Counted from the first letter of the stretch, positions 1-9,478 are shown. The stretch is 64,000 nt of DNA from Chromatiales bacterium (GCA_020351875.1 CP070671.1:1501658-1565657); one strand, 5' to 3'. Made by a program: numbers and translations. The notes: a model not told the origin generated them from the letters alone.

Positions 1-593
1 ATCGCGCTGCCGAGCATCTTGCTGTGGGCGGAATTCAGGGAATGCGACAGGCTGTTCAGCTGGGTCATCTGCTCAAACGGGCTCAGCAGGCTGAAGCCGA
101 CGATGTCGAACAATGCCACGGCCCGCCCGGCTGCGTAGCTGACACTGTAGCGGCGCACGAGCCGATCGATCAGGTCAGTTTCATTCGGTGAATCGAGCAG
201 GGGCTGGCGCAACGCGACGCGAACGGGCTCGCTCCCCAGCAGGCGCGCCGCATTGCTGATCTGCCGCTCGGAGAACCGGCGCGAGCCGGACAGCATCCGG
301 GTAATGAAGGTCTGTGTCTCGTCGTCCGGCAGCTCACTGCGCGTCGCAATCGCGTAGTCGGCGATCCGGTAGTGAGGCACGACCAGCAGCAGCACTTCCC
401 GGCCCTGCGGGCTCCATGCCAGCACGAAATTGCGTCCCAGTCCCCACTGGCCGTGGAGCTGCCGGTCGAGGTCGATCAGGCAGCCGCGCTGGCGCAGGTC
501 CAGCGTCGCATCCAGGCTCAGGAGCTGCGAGGCAGGTCCGGGATCGGAATGCCAGCTGCTGCCGGGCAGTTGCGGTTGAATGAATTCCTCCAT
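1..593 (-). CDS. Class III nucleotidyl cyclase-like protein, 5' part only
   Basis: This is an open leftward frame with no stop, running off the left edge; about 197 residues are visible. The N-terminal ~150 residues are unrecognised. Near residues 158-165 the motif ALFDIVGFS is followed by a helix reading EQMTQLNSLSHSLNSAHSKM, which resembles the start of adenylate/guanylate cyclase homology domains (F-D-I-x-G-F, where the Asp binds metal). The rest of the domain lies outside the window, so catalytic competence cannot be judged. The start at the ATG at 593 is uncertain because the GAGG upstream sits very close to it. It is divergent from the FAD oxidase gene. Confidence 0.6.
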   Translation of the reverse strand, partial: MEEFIQPQLPGSSWHSDPGPASQLLSLDATLDLRQRGCLIDLDRQLHGQWGLGRNFVLAWSPQGREVLLLVVPHYRIADYAIATRSELPDDETQTFITRMLSGSRRFSERQISNAARLLGSEPVRVALRQPLLDSPNETDLIDRLVRRYSVSYAAGRAVALFDIVGFSLLSPFEQMTQLNSLSHSLNSAHSKMLGSA

Positions 594-639
594 GGGCCTC
601 GCTGAGCGGTACTCGTATCCCTGTCCTGTCGGACATACC

Positions 640-2106
640 ATGGGCGAGATGGAGACGGTAAAGCAACGTGGCGCGCCGACGCAAGATGCCGGGGCCATCC
701 TGGACCGCCTCCGGAGCATTGTCGGCCCGCAGGCCGTGTTAACAGAGCCTGCCGAGCTCGAGCCGCATTTGACCGAATGGCGGGGCCTTTACCGCGGCGA
801 GGCGACGGCGCTGGTGCTCCCCGGGACCACGGCAGAGGCCGCTGACGTGGTGGCGGCCTGCGCGGCGGCGCGGGTGGCGATGGTGCCCCAGGGCGGCAAC
901 AGTGGCCTGGTGGGCGGCGCCATTGCCCATGCCGAACCGGGACGACCGGAAATCATTCTCGGCGCGGGGCGGCTGAACCGGATTCGCGAGCTCGATGCGG
1001 CGAATTACACGATCACGGTCGAGGCCGGTTGCGTGCTGGCCGATCTGCAGGCGGCCGCCGAGGCTGCCCACCGCTTGTTCCCGCTGAGCCTCGGTGCCGA
1101 GGGCACCTGCCAGATCGGCGGCAATATTTCGAGCAACGCCGGCGGCATCAACGTGCTGCGCTACGGGAATACGCGCGACCTGGTGCTCGGCCTGGAAGTC
1201 GTGCTACCTGACGGCCGCGTGTTCGACGGGCTGCGGGGTCTGCGCAAGGACAACACCGGCTATGACGTCAAGCAGCTGTTCATCGGCGCCGAAGGCACGC
1301 TCGGCTTCGTCACGGCCGCCACCTGCAAGCTCTACCCGCAGCCGGGCAGCGTCGCCACCGCGATGGTGGCAGTGCCCGACGTTGCCGCCGCGATCGGACT
1401 GCATGGCAGCGCCCGCGATCAACTCGGTGGCCAACTCAGCGCGTTCGAACTGATCGCGCGGTTGCCGTTGCAGCTCGTGCTGGACCGCATACCCGGCACG
1501 CGCGAGCCACTGGACCGCATCTACGACTGGTACGTGTTGCTGGAGCTGGCCCCGGCAGCCCGCGACGCGCAGGCGCAGCTGGAAGCCTTCCTGGCCGGGC
1601 GGCTGGAATCCGGCGCGATCATCGACGGCATGCTGGCCCAGAACGAGGCGCAGCGCGAGGCGTTGTGGCGCGTGCGCCATTCGATATCGGAGGCGGAGAA
1701 ACAGGCGGGTGCCGGCATCAAGCACGATGTGGCGGTGCCGGTATCGCGAGTGGCCGAGTTCATCGACAAAGCGGGCGCTGCCGCCGTTGCCCAGGTGCCT
1801 GGCGCCCACGTCGTCGTCTTCGGCCATCTCGGCGACGGCAACATTCACTTCAACCTGCAGCAGCCGCCGGGGATGGATCGACAGGCTTTCCTGGATCGCT
1901 GGGAAGCCGTGTCACGCGTCGTGCACACCGTCGCCCACGATTTCGGGGGCAGCTTCAGCGCCGAGCACGGTGTCGGGGCCATGAAGCGCGACGAGCTGGC
2001 CCGGTTGCGTGGGGGGGTGGAGTACGAGTTGATGCGCACGCTCAAACGGACGCTCGACCCCCACGGGCTGATGAACCCCGGCAAGCTGTTCCCGGCCGCC
2101 GACTGA
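640..2106 (+). CDS. FAD-binding D-2-hydroxyacid dehydrogenase (GlcD family)
   Basis: About 488 residues, the usual length for GlcD/D-lactate dehydrogenase-type flavoproteins that oxidise D-2-hydroxyacids (lactate, glycolate, 2-hydroxyglutarate). The PCMH-type FAD domain shows QGGNSGLVGG near residue 88, SSNAGGINVLRYGN near 165 and NTGYDVKQLFIGAEGTLG near 205. The C-terminal FAD-oxidase domain has GHLGDGNIHFN near 395 and FSAEHGVG near 438, with the family's metal or substrate-binding His residues. A start at 580 is open but would overlap the divergent gene's start; ATG 640 (or 649) fits better. The substrate cannot be told from sequence alone. Confidence 0.85.
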   Translation: MGEMETVKQRGAPTQDAGAILDRLRSIVGPQAVLTEPAELEPHLTEWRGLYRGEATALVLPGTTAEAADVVAACAAARVAMVPQGGNSGLVGGAIAHAEPGRPEIILGAGRLNRIRELDAANYTITVEAGCVLADLQAAAEAAHRLFPLSLGAEGTCQIGGNISSNAGGINVLRYGNTRDLVLGLEVVLPDGRVFDGLRGLRKDNTGYDVKQLFIGAEGTLGFVTAATCKLYPQPGSVATAMVAVPDVAAAIGLHGSARDQLGGQLSAFELIARLPLQLVLDRIPGTREPLDRIYDWYVLLELAPAARDAQAQLEAFLAGRLESGAIIDGMLAQNEAQREALWRVRHSISEAEKQAGAGIKHDVAVPVSRVAEFIDKAGAAAVAQVPGAHVVVFGHLGDGNIHFNLQQPPGMDRQAFLDRWEAVSRVVHTVAHDFGGSFSAEHGVGAMKRDELARLRGGVEYELMRTLKRTLDPHGLMNPGKLFPAAD

Positions 2107-2176
2107 CCCCAAAGGTCGGTTTTGCCGGCCCCCGCGTGTAAAATCCACGGCCCTTTGACCGGCAGAGGCCGTTTCG

Positions 2177-3886
2177 ATGAGTGACTCCGAGCGCGGGCAC
2201 GGCAGCCCCGAGGGCGACGGGGACGAGCGCCGCTATTCCAGCGTGGTCGTCGATGGTGTCGAGCAGGCACCCAGCCGCGCCATGCTGCGGGCCGTGGGCT
2301 TCAGCGACGAAGACTTTCACAAGAGCCAGATCGGCATCGCGTCGACCTGGAGCATGGTCACGCCCTGCAACATGCACATCGACGAGCTGGCGAAGGAAGC
2401 CGCAGCCGGGGCGGATGCTGCCGGCGGCAAGGCGGTGCTGTTCAACACCATCACCGTGTCGGACGGTATCTCCATGGGCACGCCCGGGATGCGCTATTCG
2501 CTGATTTCCCGGGAGGTGATCGCCGATTCCATCGAAACGGTGGTGGCGGGCGAGGGCTTCGACGGTTTTGTCGCCATCGGCGGTTGCGACAAGAACATGC
2601 CCGGCTGCGTGATGGCGATCGCGCGGCTGGACCGGCCGGCCGTGTTCGTTTACGGCGGCACGATCCAGCCCGGCGCGAAGCGGCGCGACATCGTGAGCGT
2701 ATTCGAAGCGGTGGGCGGTCATGCCAGCGGCAAGGTCTCAGACGCGGAGCTGCTGGAAGTCGAGCGCACGGCGATTCCGGGTCCGGGTTCGTGCGGTGGC
2801 ATGTACACCGCGAACACGATGGCCTCGGCAATCGAGGCCCTGGGCCTGAGCCTGCCGAACAGCTCGGCGCAGGATGCAATCTCTGCCCACAAGCGCGAAG
2901 ACAGCCGCAGCGCCGGTGCTGCCGTGGTGAACCTGCTGCATCGGGGGATCCGCCCGTCGCACATACTCACGCGTGAGGCCTTCGAGAATGCCATCACCGT
3001 GGTTATCGCGCTCGGGGGCAGCACGAACGCGGTACTGCACCTGCTGGCCATGGCTTACGAGGCGGGTGTCGAGCTGTCGCTGGACGACTTCACCCGCATT
3101 GGCGCCCGTGTGCCGGTACTGGCCGACGTGCGCCCGAGCGGCAAGTACGCGATGTCAGAGCTGATTAGCGTTGGTGGCATCCAGCCGCTGATGAAGATGC
3201 TGCTCGATGCGGGTCTGCTGCACGGCGACTGCCTGACGGTGACGGGCCATACCATGGCCGAGAACCTGGCCGACGTGGCGCCGTACCCGGCAGATCAGGA
3301 CATCGTCAGACCGCTTGATAATCCGATCAAGAAAGACAGTCACCTGGTCGTGTTGTACGGCAATCTTGCACCGGAAGGGGCGGTCGCGAAGATTACCGGG
3401 AAAGAGGGCATGGAGTTCACCGGCACGGCACGCGTGTTCGATTCCGAAGAGGAATCGCTGCAGGCCATCCTCGACGGCACGGTCGTGGCCGGCGACGTAC
3501 TCGTATTGCGCTACGAGGGCCCGAAGGGCGGGCCCGGCATGCGGGAGATGCTGAGTCCGACCAGCGCCATCATGGGCAAGGGCCTCGGTGACAAGGTGGC
3601 GCTGATAACCGATGGCCGCTTTTCCGGCGGCAGCCACGGTTTCGTCGTGGGCCACGTGACGCCCGAAGCGGCCACCGGCGGGCCGCTGGCCCTGGTGCAG
3701 GACGGCGACCGGATTCGGATCAACGCGGAAGCCAGAACGATCGATCTCAAGGTACCCGAGGATGAGCTCGAGCGCCGCCGCGCAGCCTGGACACCGCCGG
3801 CACCGCCGCCGGGACCCGGGTTGTTGCGAAAATATCGGCGGCTGGTGAGTTCTGCATCCCGGGGTGCGGTGACCACCGGCGACTGA
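2177..3886 (+). CDS. ilvD: Dihydroxy-acid dehydratase IlvD
   Basis: 569 residues. It catalyses dehydration of 2,3-dihydroxy-isovalerate and -methylvalerate, the third common step of valine/isoleucine synthesis, using an Fe-S cluster in the cytosol. Cluster-binding Cys motifs are visible: TPCNMH near residue 63, [10 protein letters not shown] near 135 and [16 protein letters not shown] near 202. The Mg-binding and C-terminal [15 protein letters not shown] segment (near 480) is intact. An AGAGG Shine-Dalgarno lies 8 nt before the ATG, and a TAAAAT -10-like hexamer lies at 2139-2144. The gene stands apart from the ilvC-leu operon and immediately precedes the lysine/aspartate fusion gene. Confidence 0.93.
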   Translation: MSDSERGHGSPEGDGDERRYSSVVVDGVEQAPSRAMLRAVGFSDEDFHKSQIGIASTWSMVTPCNMHIDELAKEAAAGADAAGGKAVLFNTITVSDGISMGTPGMRYSLISREVIADSIETVVAGEGFDGFVAIGGCDKNMPGCVMAIARLDRPAVFVYGGTIQPGAKRRDIVSVFEAVGGHASGKVSDAELLEVERTAIPGPGSCGGMYTANTMASAIEALGLSLPNSSAQDAISAHKREDSRSAGAAVVNLLHRGIRPSHILTREAFENAITVVIALGGSTNAVLHLLAMAYEAGVELSLDDFTRIGARVPVLADVRPSGKYAMSELISVGGIQPLMKMLLDAGLLHGDCLTVTGHTMAENLADVAPYPADQDIVRPLDNPIKKDSHLVVLYGNLAPEGAVAKITGKEGMEFTGTARVFDSEEESLQAILDGTVVAGDVLVLRYEGPKGGPGMREMLSPTSAIMGKGLGDKVALITDGRFSGGSHGFVVGHVTPEAATGGPLALVQDGDRIRINAEARTIDLKVPEDELERRRAAWTPPAPPPGPGLLRKYRRLVSSASRGAVTTGD

Positions 3887-3913
3887 AGCCGGCCGGCGCG
3901 ACCGGTTCATAAC

Positions 3914-6511
3914 ATGAGTCAAACTGCATCTACAGGCGACCCGCGCTGGCTGGTCATGAAGTTCGGCGGCACGAGTGTGGCCACGGCCGACGGCTGGCGC
4001 ACGATTGTCGAACTGATTCGTGCCCGGCGCGAGGCCGGTCTGCGCCCGGTGGTCGTGCATTCCGCGCTGGCCGGCATTTCCAATCAGCTGGAGGATGCGC
4101 TGAAGCATGCGGCCGCCGGTGACGGCGTCGACGATGCACGGGCGATCGCGGACGCACACCACGTGCTGGCCGGAGACCTCGGCGTAGACGGGCCCGCCCT
4201 GGTCGCCACGGAAGTGGCGGAACTGGAGCAGCTGTTGTCCGGCATTCGCCTGGTGCGGGAAGTCAGCCCGCGCGTGCACGCGCGCGTGATGGCCCTGGGC
4301 GAGTTGATGGCGAGCCGCATAGGTGCCGCCTACCTGGCTGCCGAACAGGTACCGGTGGAACTGGTCGATGCCCGCGATGTGCTGGTGGCGGCGGACGACG
4401 GTCACGACAACGAGCGCGTGCGCTACTTGTCGGCGACCTGCGACTTCGAACCCGATCCCGCTTTGGCGGCACGGCTGGCCGACGTCGGCGACGTCATCCT
4501 GACGCAGGGTTTCATTGCCCGCACGGCCCAGGGCGAAGACGTATTACTCGGCCGGGGCGGTTCCGACACCACCGCGGCCTACCTCGCGGCAAAGCTCGGG
4601 GCGGACGGGCTGGAAATCTGGACCGACGTGCCGGGGCTGTTCAGCGCGGACCCGCGCGTCGTGCCGGGTGCCCGGCTTCTGAAGCAGCTCAGCTATGAAG
4701 AGGCCCAGGAAATTGCATCCACGGGCGGCAGCGTGCTGCATCCGCGCAGCATTCGCCCGGCGCGTCGCCACGGTGTGCCGCTGCGCGTGCTTTGCACTCA
4801 CAATCCCGAGCGCGAAGGTACGCTGATCAGCGCCGACCCGGTCAGCGACGCGCCACGTGTGACCGCCTTGTCCAGTCGCGGCGGGATCACGGTGGTTTCC
4901 ATGGAAACCGTGGGCATGTGGCACGAGGTCGGCTTCCTGACTGAAGCGTTTCGCTGCTTCAGTGATCTCGGGCTTTCCATCGACCTGATTTCAACGGCAG
5001 AAAGCAACGTGACGGTGACACTCGACACGGCCGCGCAGGCAGTGGACGCGGACGTGATGCCGCGGCTGCAGCGGCGACTGGAGCGCCTGTGTCGCGTCGA
5101 AATCATCACTGGCGCGGAAGTGGTGAGCCTGGTCGGCCGCAAGATTCGTGCGACGCTGCACGAGATCGGTCCGGCGCTGGAAGCCTTCGAAGAGCACCGC
5201 ATTCACCTGGTCAGCCAGGCCGCCAGTGACTTGAACCTGAGTTTTGTCGTCGAGGAAGGACAGGCACATCGCCTGCTGCAGGACCTGCACGCCACGCTGA
5301 TACGCCCGGGTTCCCGCGATCCCGTGTTCGGGCCCACGTGGGAAGAACTGCAGGCGGAAGCGGTGCCGGTGGCGCCGACGCCTCCGGCCTGGTGGCGGGC
5401 CCGCCAGGGTGAGCTGCTGGCCATCGCGGCCGAGTCACCGTCGGCCTATGTTTACGACCTGGCGTCGGTGCGCGCGGCCTGCGAGAGACTGACCGGGCTC
5501 GACAACGTCGAGCGGGTGTACTTTGCGATCAAGGCCAACAGCAACCCGGAAGTCTTGCGGACCGTGGGCGACGCCGGAGTGAACTTCGAGTGTGTGTCGC
5601 CTGGTGAGATTGGCCGCGTGCTCGACTTGTTTCCCGATATCGACCGGCAGCGAATCCTGTTCACGCCCAATTTTGCGCCGCGTGAAGAATACGAGTTCGC
5701 ACTGGGCGAGGGCGTGTTCGTCACGCTCGACAACCTGCACCCGTTGCGCCACTGGGGTGAGGCGTTTCGTGATCGGGATATCATTTTGCGGCTCGATACC
5801 GGCCAGGGTCGCGGCCACCACGAACACGTGCGCACGGCGGGCGCCCAGTCGAAGTTCGGCATCCCGCTGTTCGAGCTGGAAGAAGCCCGCGAGCTTGCGG
5901 CCACGGCCGGCGCGCGGGTCGTGGGGCTGCATGCGCATACGGGCAGCGGCATCCTGAAGGCCGACAACTGGGAAGACGTGGCCCGCACGCTGGCGGACAT
6001 TGCCGCGGAGTTCCCGGATGTGACATACCTGGATGTGGGCGGCGGCCTCGGTGTGCCGGAGAAGCCGGGCCAGCGGGCCCTGGATATGGCGAAGCTCGAT
6101 GCGAGCCTGGCCGCGATTCGTGCCGCCGCCCCAGATTACGAGCTGTGGCTGGAACCGGGCCGCTACATCGTGGCCGAGGCCGGGGTGTTGCTGGCCACGG
6201 TCACCCAGGTAAAGGGCAAGGGCGAAGTGCAATACGTGGGTGTGAGCACCGGCATGAACTCGCTGATCCGCCCGGCGCTTTACGGCGCTTACCACGAGAT
6301 CGTGAACCTGAGCCGCCTGGACGAAGCTGCGGAACAGATCGTGAACGTGGTCGGGCCCAATTGCGAAACCGGTGACCGCCTGGGCAACGATCGCCTGTTG
6401 CCGGCGTGTCGGGAGGGTGATGTGCTGCTGCTCGCCACGGCCGGCGCCTACGGCTACGTGATGAGTTCGCACTACAACCTGCGCGAGCCCGCCGCCGAGT
6501 TTGTGATTTGA
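3914..6511 (+). CDS. lysAC: Fused aspartate kinase / diaminopimelate decarboxylase
   Basis: 865 residues combining the first and last enzymes of lysine synthesis. Residues ~13-300 are the aspartokinase domain: KFGGTSV at 16-22, and the GRGGSDTTAAYLAAKLGA nucleotide region near 213. Residues ~310-470 look like tandem ACT regulatory domains. From ~490 a PLP fold-III decarboxylase follows, with FAIKANSNPEVL near 537 (PLP lysine), GLHAHTGSG near 673, YLDVGGGLGVP near 705 and GPNCETGD near 813. Such fusions are known in Xanthomonas relatives. The fusion could couple feedback control of aspartokinase to lysine production. No frameshift is seen between the halves, so the fusion looks real. Confidence 0.93.
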   Translation: MSQTASTGDPRWLVMKFGGTSVATADGWRTIVELIRARREAGLRPVVVHSALAGISNQLEDALKHAAAGDGVDDARAIADAHHVLAGDLGVDGPALVATEVAELEQLLSGIRLVREVSPRVHARVMALGELMASRIGAAYLAAEQVPVELVDARDVLVAADDGHDNERVRYLSATCDFEPDPALAARLADVGDVILTQGFIARTAQGEDVLLGRGGSDTTAAYLAAKLGADGLEIWTDVPGLFSADPRVVPGARLLKQLSYEEAQEIASTGGSVLHPRSIRPARRHGVPLRVLCTHNPEREGTLISADPVSDAPRVTALSSRGGITVVSMETVGMWHEVGFLTEAFRCFSDLGLSIDLISTAESNVTVTLDTAAQAVDADVMPRLQRRLERLCRVEIITGAEVVSLVGRKIRATLHEIGPALEAFEEHRIHLVSQAASDLNLSFVVEEGQAHRLLQDLHATLIRPGSRDPVFGPTWEELQAEAVPVAPTPPAWWRARQGELLAIAAESPSAYVYDLASVRAACERLTGLDNVERVYFAIKANSNPEVLRTVGDAGVNFECVSPGEIGRVLDLFPDIDRQRILFTPNFAPREEYEFALGEGVFVTLDNLHPLRHWGEAFRDRDIILRLDTGQGRGHHEHVRTAGAQSKFGIPLFELEEARELAATAGARVVGLHAHTGSGILKADNWEDVARTLADIAAEFPDVTYLDVGGGLGVPEKPGQRALDMAKLDASLAAIRAAAPDYELWLEPGRYIVAEAGVLLATVTQVKGKGEVQYVGVSTGMNSLIRPALYGAYHEIVNLSRLDEAAEQIVNVVGPNCETGDRLGNDRLLPACREGDVLLLATAGAYGYVMSSHYNLREPAAEFVI

Positions 6512-6523
6512 GGAACCGGTGCG

Positions 6524-6967
6524 TTGACGACCGACGGGCTTGACGCGGCGGTTCGCCGGGAAATCGAGGCGCTCCACGAGTTTTTCGTGGGCTGGTTTTC
6601 CGGTGCGCTGGCCGCCGCCGAGTTCGATGCGCAATTCACGAGCCGCTTCGACCCGGAGTTCGTGCTGATCCCGCCGTCCGGGGAACTGCTGACACTGGGT
6701 CAGTTATCCGGCGTGCTGAGGGTGGCCCACGGCAGCAACCCGGACTTCCGTATCGCGATACGCGACGTGCAGCTGCGACGAATCACCGCAACCCACGTGC
6801 TCGCGACTTATGAAGAATGGCAGCGCAACGCGCTGGCATCGACGCCGGCGGACAACGGCCGGCTCGCTACCGTGCTGTTTCAGCGCAACGAGAGCCTGCG
6901 TTGGCTGCACGTCCACGAGACCTGGTTGCCGGCCGCGACCATGGCCGCCGGCCCCTACGATTTCTAG
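6524..6967 (+). CDS. Small NTF2/SnoaL-like or DUF4440-type protein
   Basis: 147 residues with no signal peptide or membrane segment. The layout suits a single-domain NTF2-like alpha+beta cone fold: an N-terminal helix (REIEALHEFFVGWFSG), 'FDPEFVLIPPSGELLTLGQL', and closing strands with YEEWQ and 'LRWLHVHETW'. Family assignment is by resemblance only. The start is TTG 6524, with AGGA 9 nt upstream and 12 nt after the lysAC stop, so it is probably cotranscribed with lysAC. The function is unknown; relatives include small-molecule binders and isomerase-like enzymes. Confidence 0.6.
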   Translation: MTTDGLDAAVRREIEALHEFFVGWFSGALAAAEFDAQFTSRFDPEFVLIPPSGELLTLGQLSGVLRVAHGSNPDFRIAIRDVQLRRITATHVLATYEEWQRNALASTPADNGRLATVLFQRNESLRWLHVHETWLPAATMAAGPYDF

Positions 6968-7000
6968 CGGGCCGTATCACGTGGCAGCAGGCACCCGGGT

Positions 7001-7339
7001 ATGAAAGCAGAGGAACTGGCCGCCATCAGGGAGCAGCTGCTGCGCTTGCGGTCGGAACTCCAGGCGCTCGGCGATAGCCTGCAGCAGTCCGGCGAGACGG
7101 TTGAACTGGACCAGGCCCGCGTCGGCCGACTGTCCCGGATGGACGCAATGCAGGCCCAGCAGATGGCGCTGGAGGCCGCCCGGCGCCGCGAGGCGCAGCT
7201 GGTGGCCATCGACGGGGCCCTGCGGCGACTCGAAACCGGCGACTACGGCGACTGCTTCGTGTGCGGCGAGGCGATCGACATTCGCCGCCTGGCTGTCGAT
7301 CCGACGCTGACCCGTTGCATCCGGTGCCTGGACAAGTAG
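7001..7339 (+). CDS. TraR/DksA-type C4 zinc-finger protein
   Basis: 112 residues. An N-terminal helical, probably coiled-coil region (residues 1-75) is followed by DYGDCFVCGEAI and TRCIRCLDK, which give the Cys-X2-Cys ... Cys-X2-Cys zinc site typical of the DksA/TraR C-terminal domain. Members bind the RNA polymerase secondary channel and alter promoter open-complex stability, often with ppGpp. This one is shorter than DksA (about 150 residues) and resembles the YbiI/TraR-like small members. Its actual target is not evident. Confidence 0.82.
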   Translation: MKAEELAAIREQLLRLRSELQALGDSLQQSGETVELDQARVGRLSRMDAMQAQQMALEAARRREAQLVAIDGALRRLETGDYGDCFVCGEAIDIRRLAVDPTLTRCIRCLDK

Positions 7340-7377
7340 CCTGTGCCGACCGATCAAACGAACAGGGTGATAGCAAG

Positions 7378-8541
7378 ATGAATGAAACCGGAGTCGGCGG
7401 GTCTGCCGTGCCGGTGGCCCTCGTGGGAGCTGTCCTTGCAGTTCTTGCCGGTTGTGGGGAGCAGCCAGCCAGCAATGTGCCGCCTCCGGCAGCAACGAGC
7501 GACGCGCCTGCCGTGCCGGAGCTGGTGCGGGCCGACGGCAGCTACCCTGTCGTGCCACTGGAAAAAGACGTGGTCGTCGTGAAGGTCATCCAGAATGGCG
7601 TGACCAACCTGCAGGAAGCGGAGTCCATCGAGGCGGGGCTGGAAATCAACCTGAATACGATGGTGCGCCTGTCCGAACAGGCCTGCAGTGAGGGCAAGAA
7701 GCCCGATTTCCTGTTGTTCAACGAATTCCCGTTGACGGGTTACTCCACCGGCACGCGCGAGGAGAAATTGCAGTTCACCATCCAGATTCCCGGGCCGGAA
7801 ACGGCGCGGCTGGGTGAGGTAGCCCGCGAGTGCGACACGTACATCATCTTCGGCAGCTACGCCAGCGATGCAGAGTGGCCCGGCCATATTTTGAGCATCA
7901 ATACCGTGATGGGCCGCGACGGGAAAGTGAAAGAGACGTTCTGGAAGACCCGGAACATCAAGCGCCTGACGCCGGGAGCGGAGATCCCGACCACGACCAT
8001 AGAAAGCGTCCGGGCCCGTTACCGTGCACGCTACGGTATCGAAGCAGAATTTCCCGTGCTGCGCACCGAGTTCGGCAACATCGCGGTCAGCACCGTGCAG
8101 CTCGATCCCTTCGTGTTTGCGGCGTTTGCAATGCGCGGGACCGAGATCATGTTTCGCACGGCGACACTGTTTTCGACCGAAGATGTCCGTGCGACTGCGT
8201 TCTATCACAACTTTTACTCGGCGATGTCGAACATTACGTTTCCGCCGGACAGCGAGGCCGCACCTTTCGGCGGCCGGTCACTGATCGTCGACCCGCGCGG
8301 GCAGATCCTGGCCGAGGACCCGACCAACAACGAAGGCATCATCGAGGCGGAGATTCCCATTGGAGAGTTCCGGAAGAACCGGCGCATACCCCGCTATCCG
8401 GTAGAAGTCGTTGCACCGGTGTTCGAGCAGTACCAGCAGGAAGTGCCCCTGAACCACATGGACATGCCCCCCGCAGACATGCCGCAGACGCGTGAAGACA
8501 TGTCGGCGCTGCTGGACCGGGAGAGCCGCTGGCTGAACTGA
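7378..8541 (+). CDS. Nitrilase-superfamily lipoprotein, catalytic Cys apparently lost
   Basis: 387 residues starting at ATG 7378. The N-terminus has a hydrophobic segment ending in VLAGC (lipobox, Cys near 23), followed by a Pro/Ala-rich linker, so it is predicted to be a periplasmic lipoprotein. The core is carbon-nitrogen hydrolase-like: FNEFPLTGYS carries the Glu, FWKTRNIKR a plausible Lys, and GNIAVSTVQLDPF aligns with the segment that normally reads (V)xICxD, but no Cys is present there. RGTEIMFR and GGRSLIVDPRGQILAE match the downstream strands. It is likely catalytically altered or a binding protein. The upstream open frame from 7261 overlaps the zinc-finger gene and is not needed. Confidence 0.75.
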   Translation: MNETGVGGSAVPVALVGAVLAVLAGCGEQPASNVPPPAATSDAPAVPELVRADGSYPVVPLEKDVVVVKVIQNGVTNLQEAESIEAGLEINLNTMVRLSEQACSEGKKPDFLLFNEFPLTGYSTGTREEKLQFTIQIPGPETARLGEVARECDTYIIFGSYASDAEWPGHILSINTVMGRDGKVKETFWKTRNIKRLTPGAEIPTTTIESVRARYRARYGIEAEFPVLRTEFGNIAVSTVQLDPFVFAAFAMRGTEIMFRTATLFSTEDVRATAFYHNFYSAMSNITFPPDSEAAPFGGRSLIVDPRGQILAEDPTNNEGIIEAEIPIGEFRKNRRIPRYPVEVVAPVFEQYQQEVPLNHMDMPPADMPQTREDMSALLDRESRWLN

Positions 8542-8627
8542 GCGGCGATCGCGGGCTGCTCTGTCGAAGTCACTGTGACCGGTCTGGTATTCTTTTCAAC
8601 GTTGACCCGTTACTGCGGGGAGAGCGC

Positions 8628-9050
8628 ATGACCTTGCTGTCCGACGAAGTGAAAGCCCTGCTGGACCGTCCTAACTTTGCTCACCTGGCAACCCTGATGC
8701 CCGACGGTTCGCCGCACGTCGATCCGGTTTGGGTAGGCAGACAGGGAAACCGCATCCTGGTCGGGACCGGGGAGGGTACCCTGAAGGCCAGAAATTCGCG
8801 GCGGGACGAGCGCGTGGCGCTGTCCGTTGTGGATTTCGACAATCCCTATGAAGAAGCACAGATACGCGGCCGCGTGGTTGAGCACCGAGCCGACGGGGAC
8901 TTCACGGCAATGGATCCAATATCCGTGAAGTACATTGGGACGCAATTCCCCGTGCGAGATCCAGAGGGAAGAGTACTCCTGGTTATTGAAGCGGATAAGG
9001 TGAGGTACGTAAACTTGCCGTTTAAACACACGCCCGGCGCGAGGCCCTGA
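8628..9050 (+). CDS. PPOX-class flavin/F420-dependent oxidoreductase
   Basis: 140 residues with the split-barrel flavin-binding fold of the pyridoxamine-phosphate oxidase superfamily. Signature stretches are FAHLATLMPDGSPHVDPVWV near residues 17-36, 'GTLKARNSRRDERVALSVVD' near 49-68 and a late 'KYIGTQFPV'. The pattern is that of TIGR03618-like F420/FMN PPOX proteins; which cofactor it uses is not decidable here. A GGGGAGAG ribosome binding site precedes the ATG. It is probably a stand-alone gene. Confidence 0.8.
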   Translation: MTLLSDEVKALLDRPNFAHLATLMPDGSPHVDPVWVGRQGNRILVGTGEGTLKARNSRRDERVALSVVDFDNPYEEAQIRGRVVEHRADGDFTAMDPISVKYIGTQFPVRDPEGRVLLVIEADKVRYVNLPFKHTPGARP

Positions 9051-9103
9051 CAGGGTGCCATGCCGAACCGCAGAGCCTTCAGTGACAAAGACCCCATAAG
9101 CAA

Positions 9104-9478
9104 ATGGACTGGATTTACTGGCTGCAGCTGATTCATACGGCGGTGTTTTTCTTCGCGTCAGGCTGCGTACTGTATGTCGTTTACTGCGGCCTGGCAGGTC
9201 GCACGAACACCTTCCTGTGGACGTCCATGGCGGTGGCAAGCCTGGTCGGCGCCGCCAACTTTCTGAACGGCTTCGAGTGTCCGCTGACAACGCTGATTTA
9301 TCACCTGGCGGGTCGGCGGGACATCGCCGATATTTTCCTGCCGGACTGGTTTGCGCAGTTGATCATGCCGGTGTCCGCCGTGGTCTTCTCCTTCGGGGTC
9401 GTGCTGGTGGCTCGGAACCACTACCGTGCGCGAGCGATGGCTGACGCGCCCGAGTCCGAGCACCTGCCGAAGTCCTGA
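9104..9478 (+). CDS. Small integral membrane protein (DUF2784-like?)
   Basis: 124 residues with hydrophobic segments at about 6-28, 38-56 and 85-105, ending in a polar tail. The segment NGFECPLTTLIYHLAG around residues 55-70 resembles the conserved 'ECPLT' motif of DUF2784 membrane proteins, but the assignment is by eye. Its function is unknown. It sits between the PPOX gene and a DUF962 gene on the same strand, and no obvious partner is seen. Confidence 0.6.
   Translation: MDWIYWLQLIHTAVFFFASGCVLYVVYCGLAGRTNTFLWTSMAVASLVGAANFLNGFECPLTTLIYHLAGRRDIADIFLPDWFAQLIMPVSAVVFSFGVVLVARNHYRARAMADAPESEHLPKS

Noticed and set aside
3155-4405. Leftward 416-codon open frame opposite ilvD/lysAC
   Set aside because: A typical shadow in high-GC DNA: overlaps two well-conserved genes and has a low-complexity Arg/Gly/His composition.
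8569-8579. GTCACTGTGAC palindrome upstream of the PPOX gene
   Set aside because: An 11-bp odd palindrome is expected by chance in 64 kb at appreciable frequency, and no promoter or regulator context supports it.
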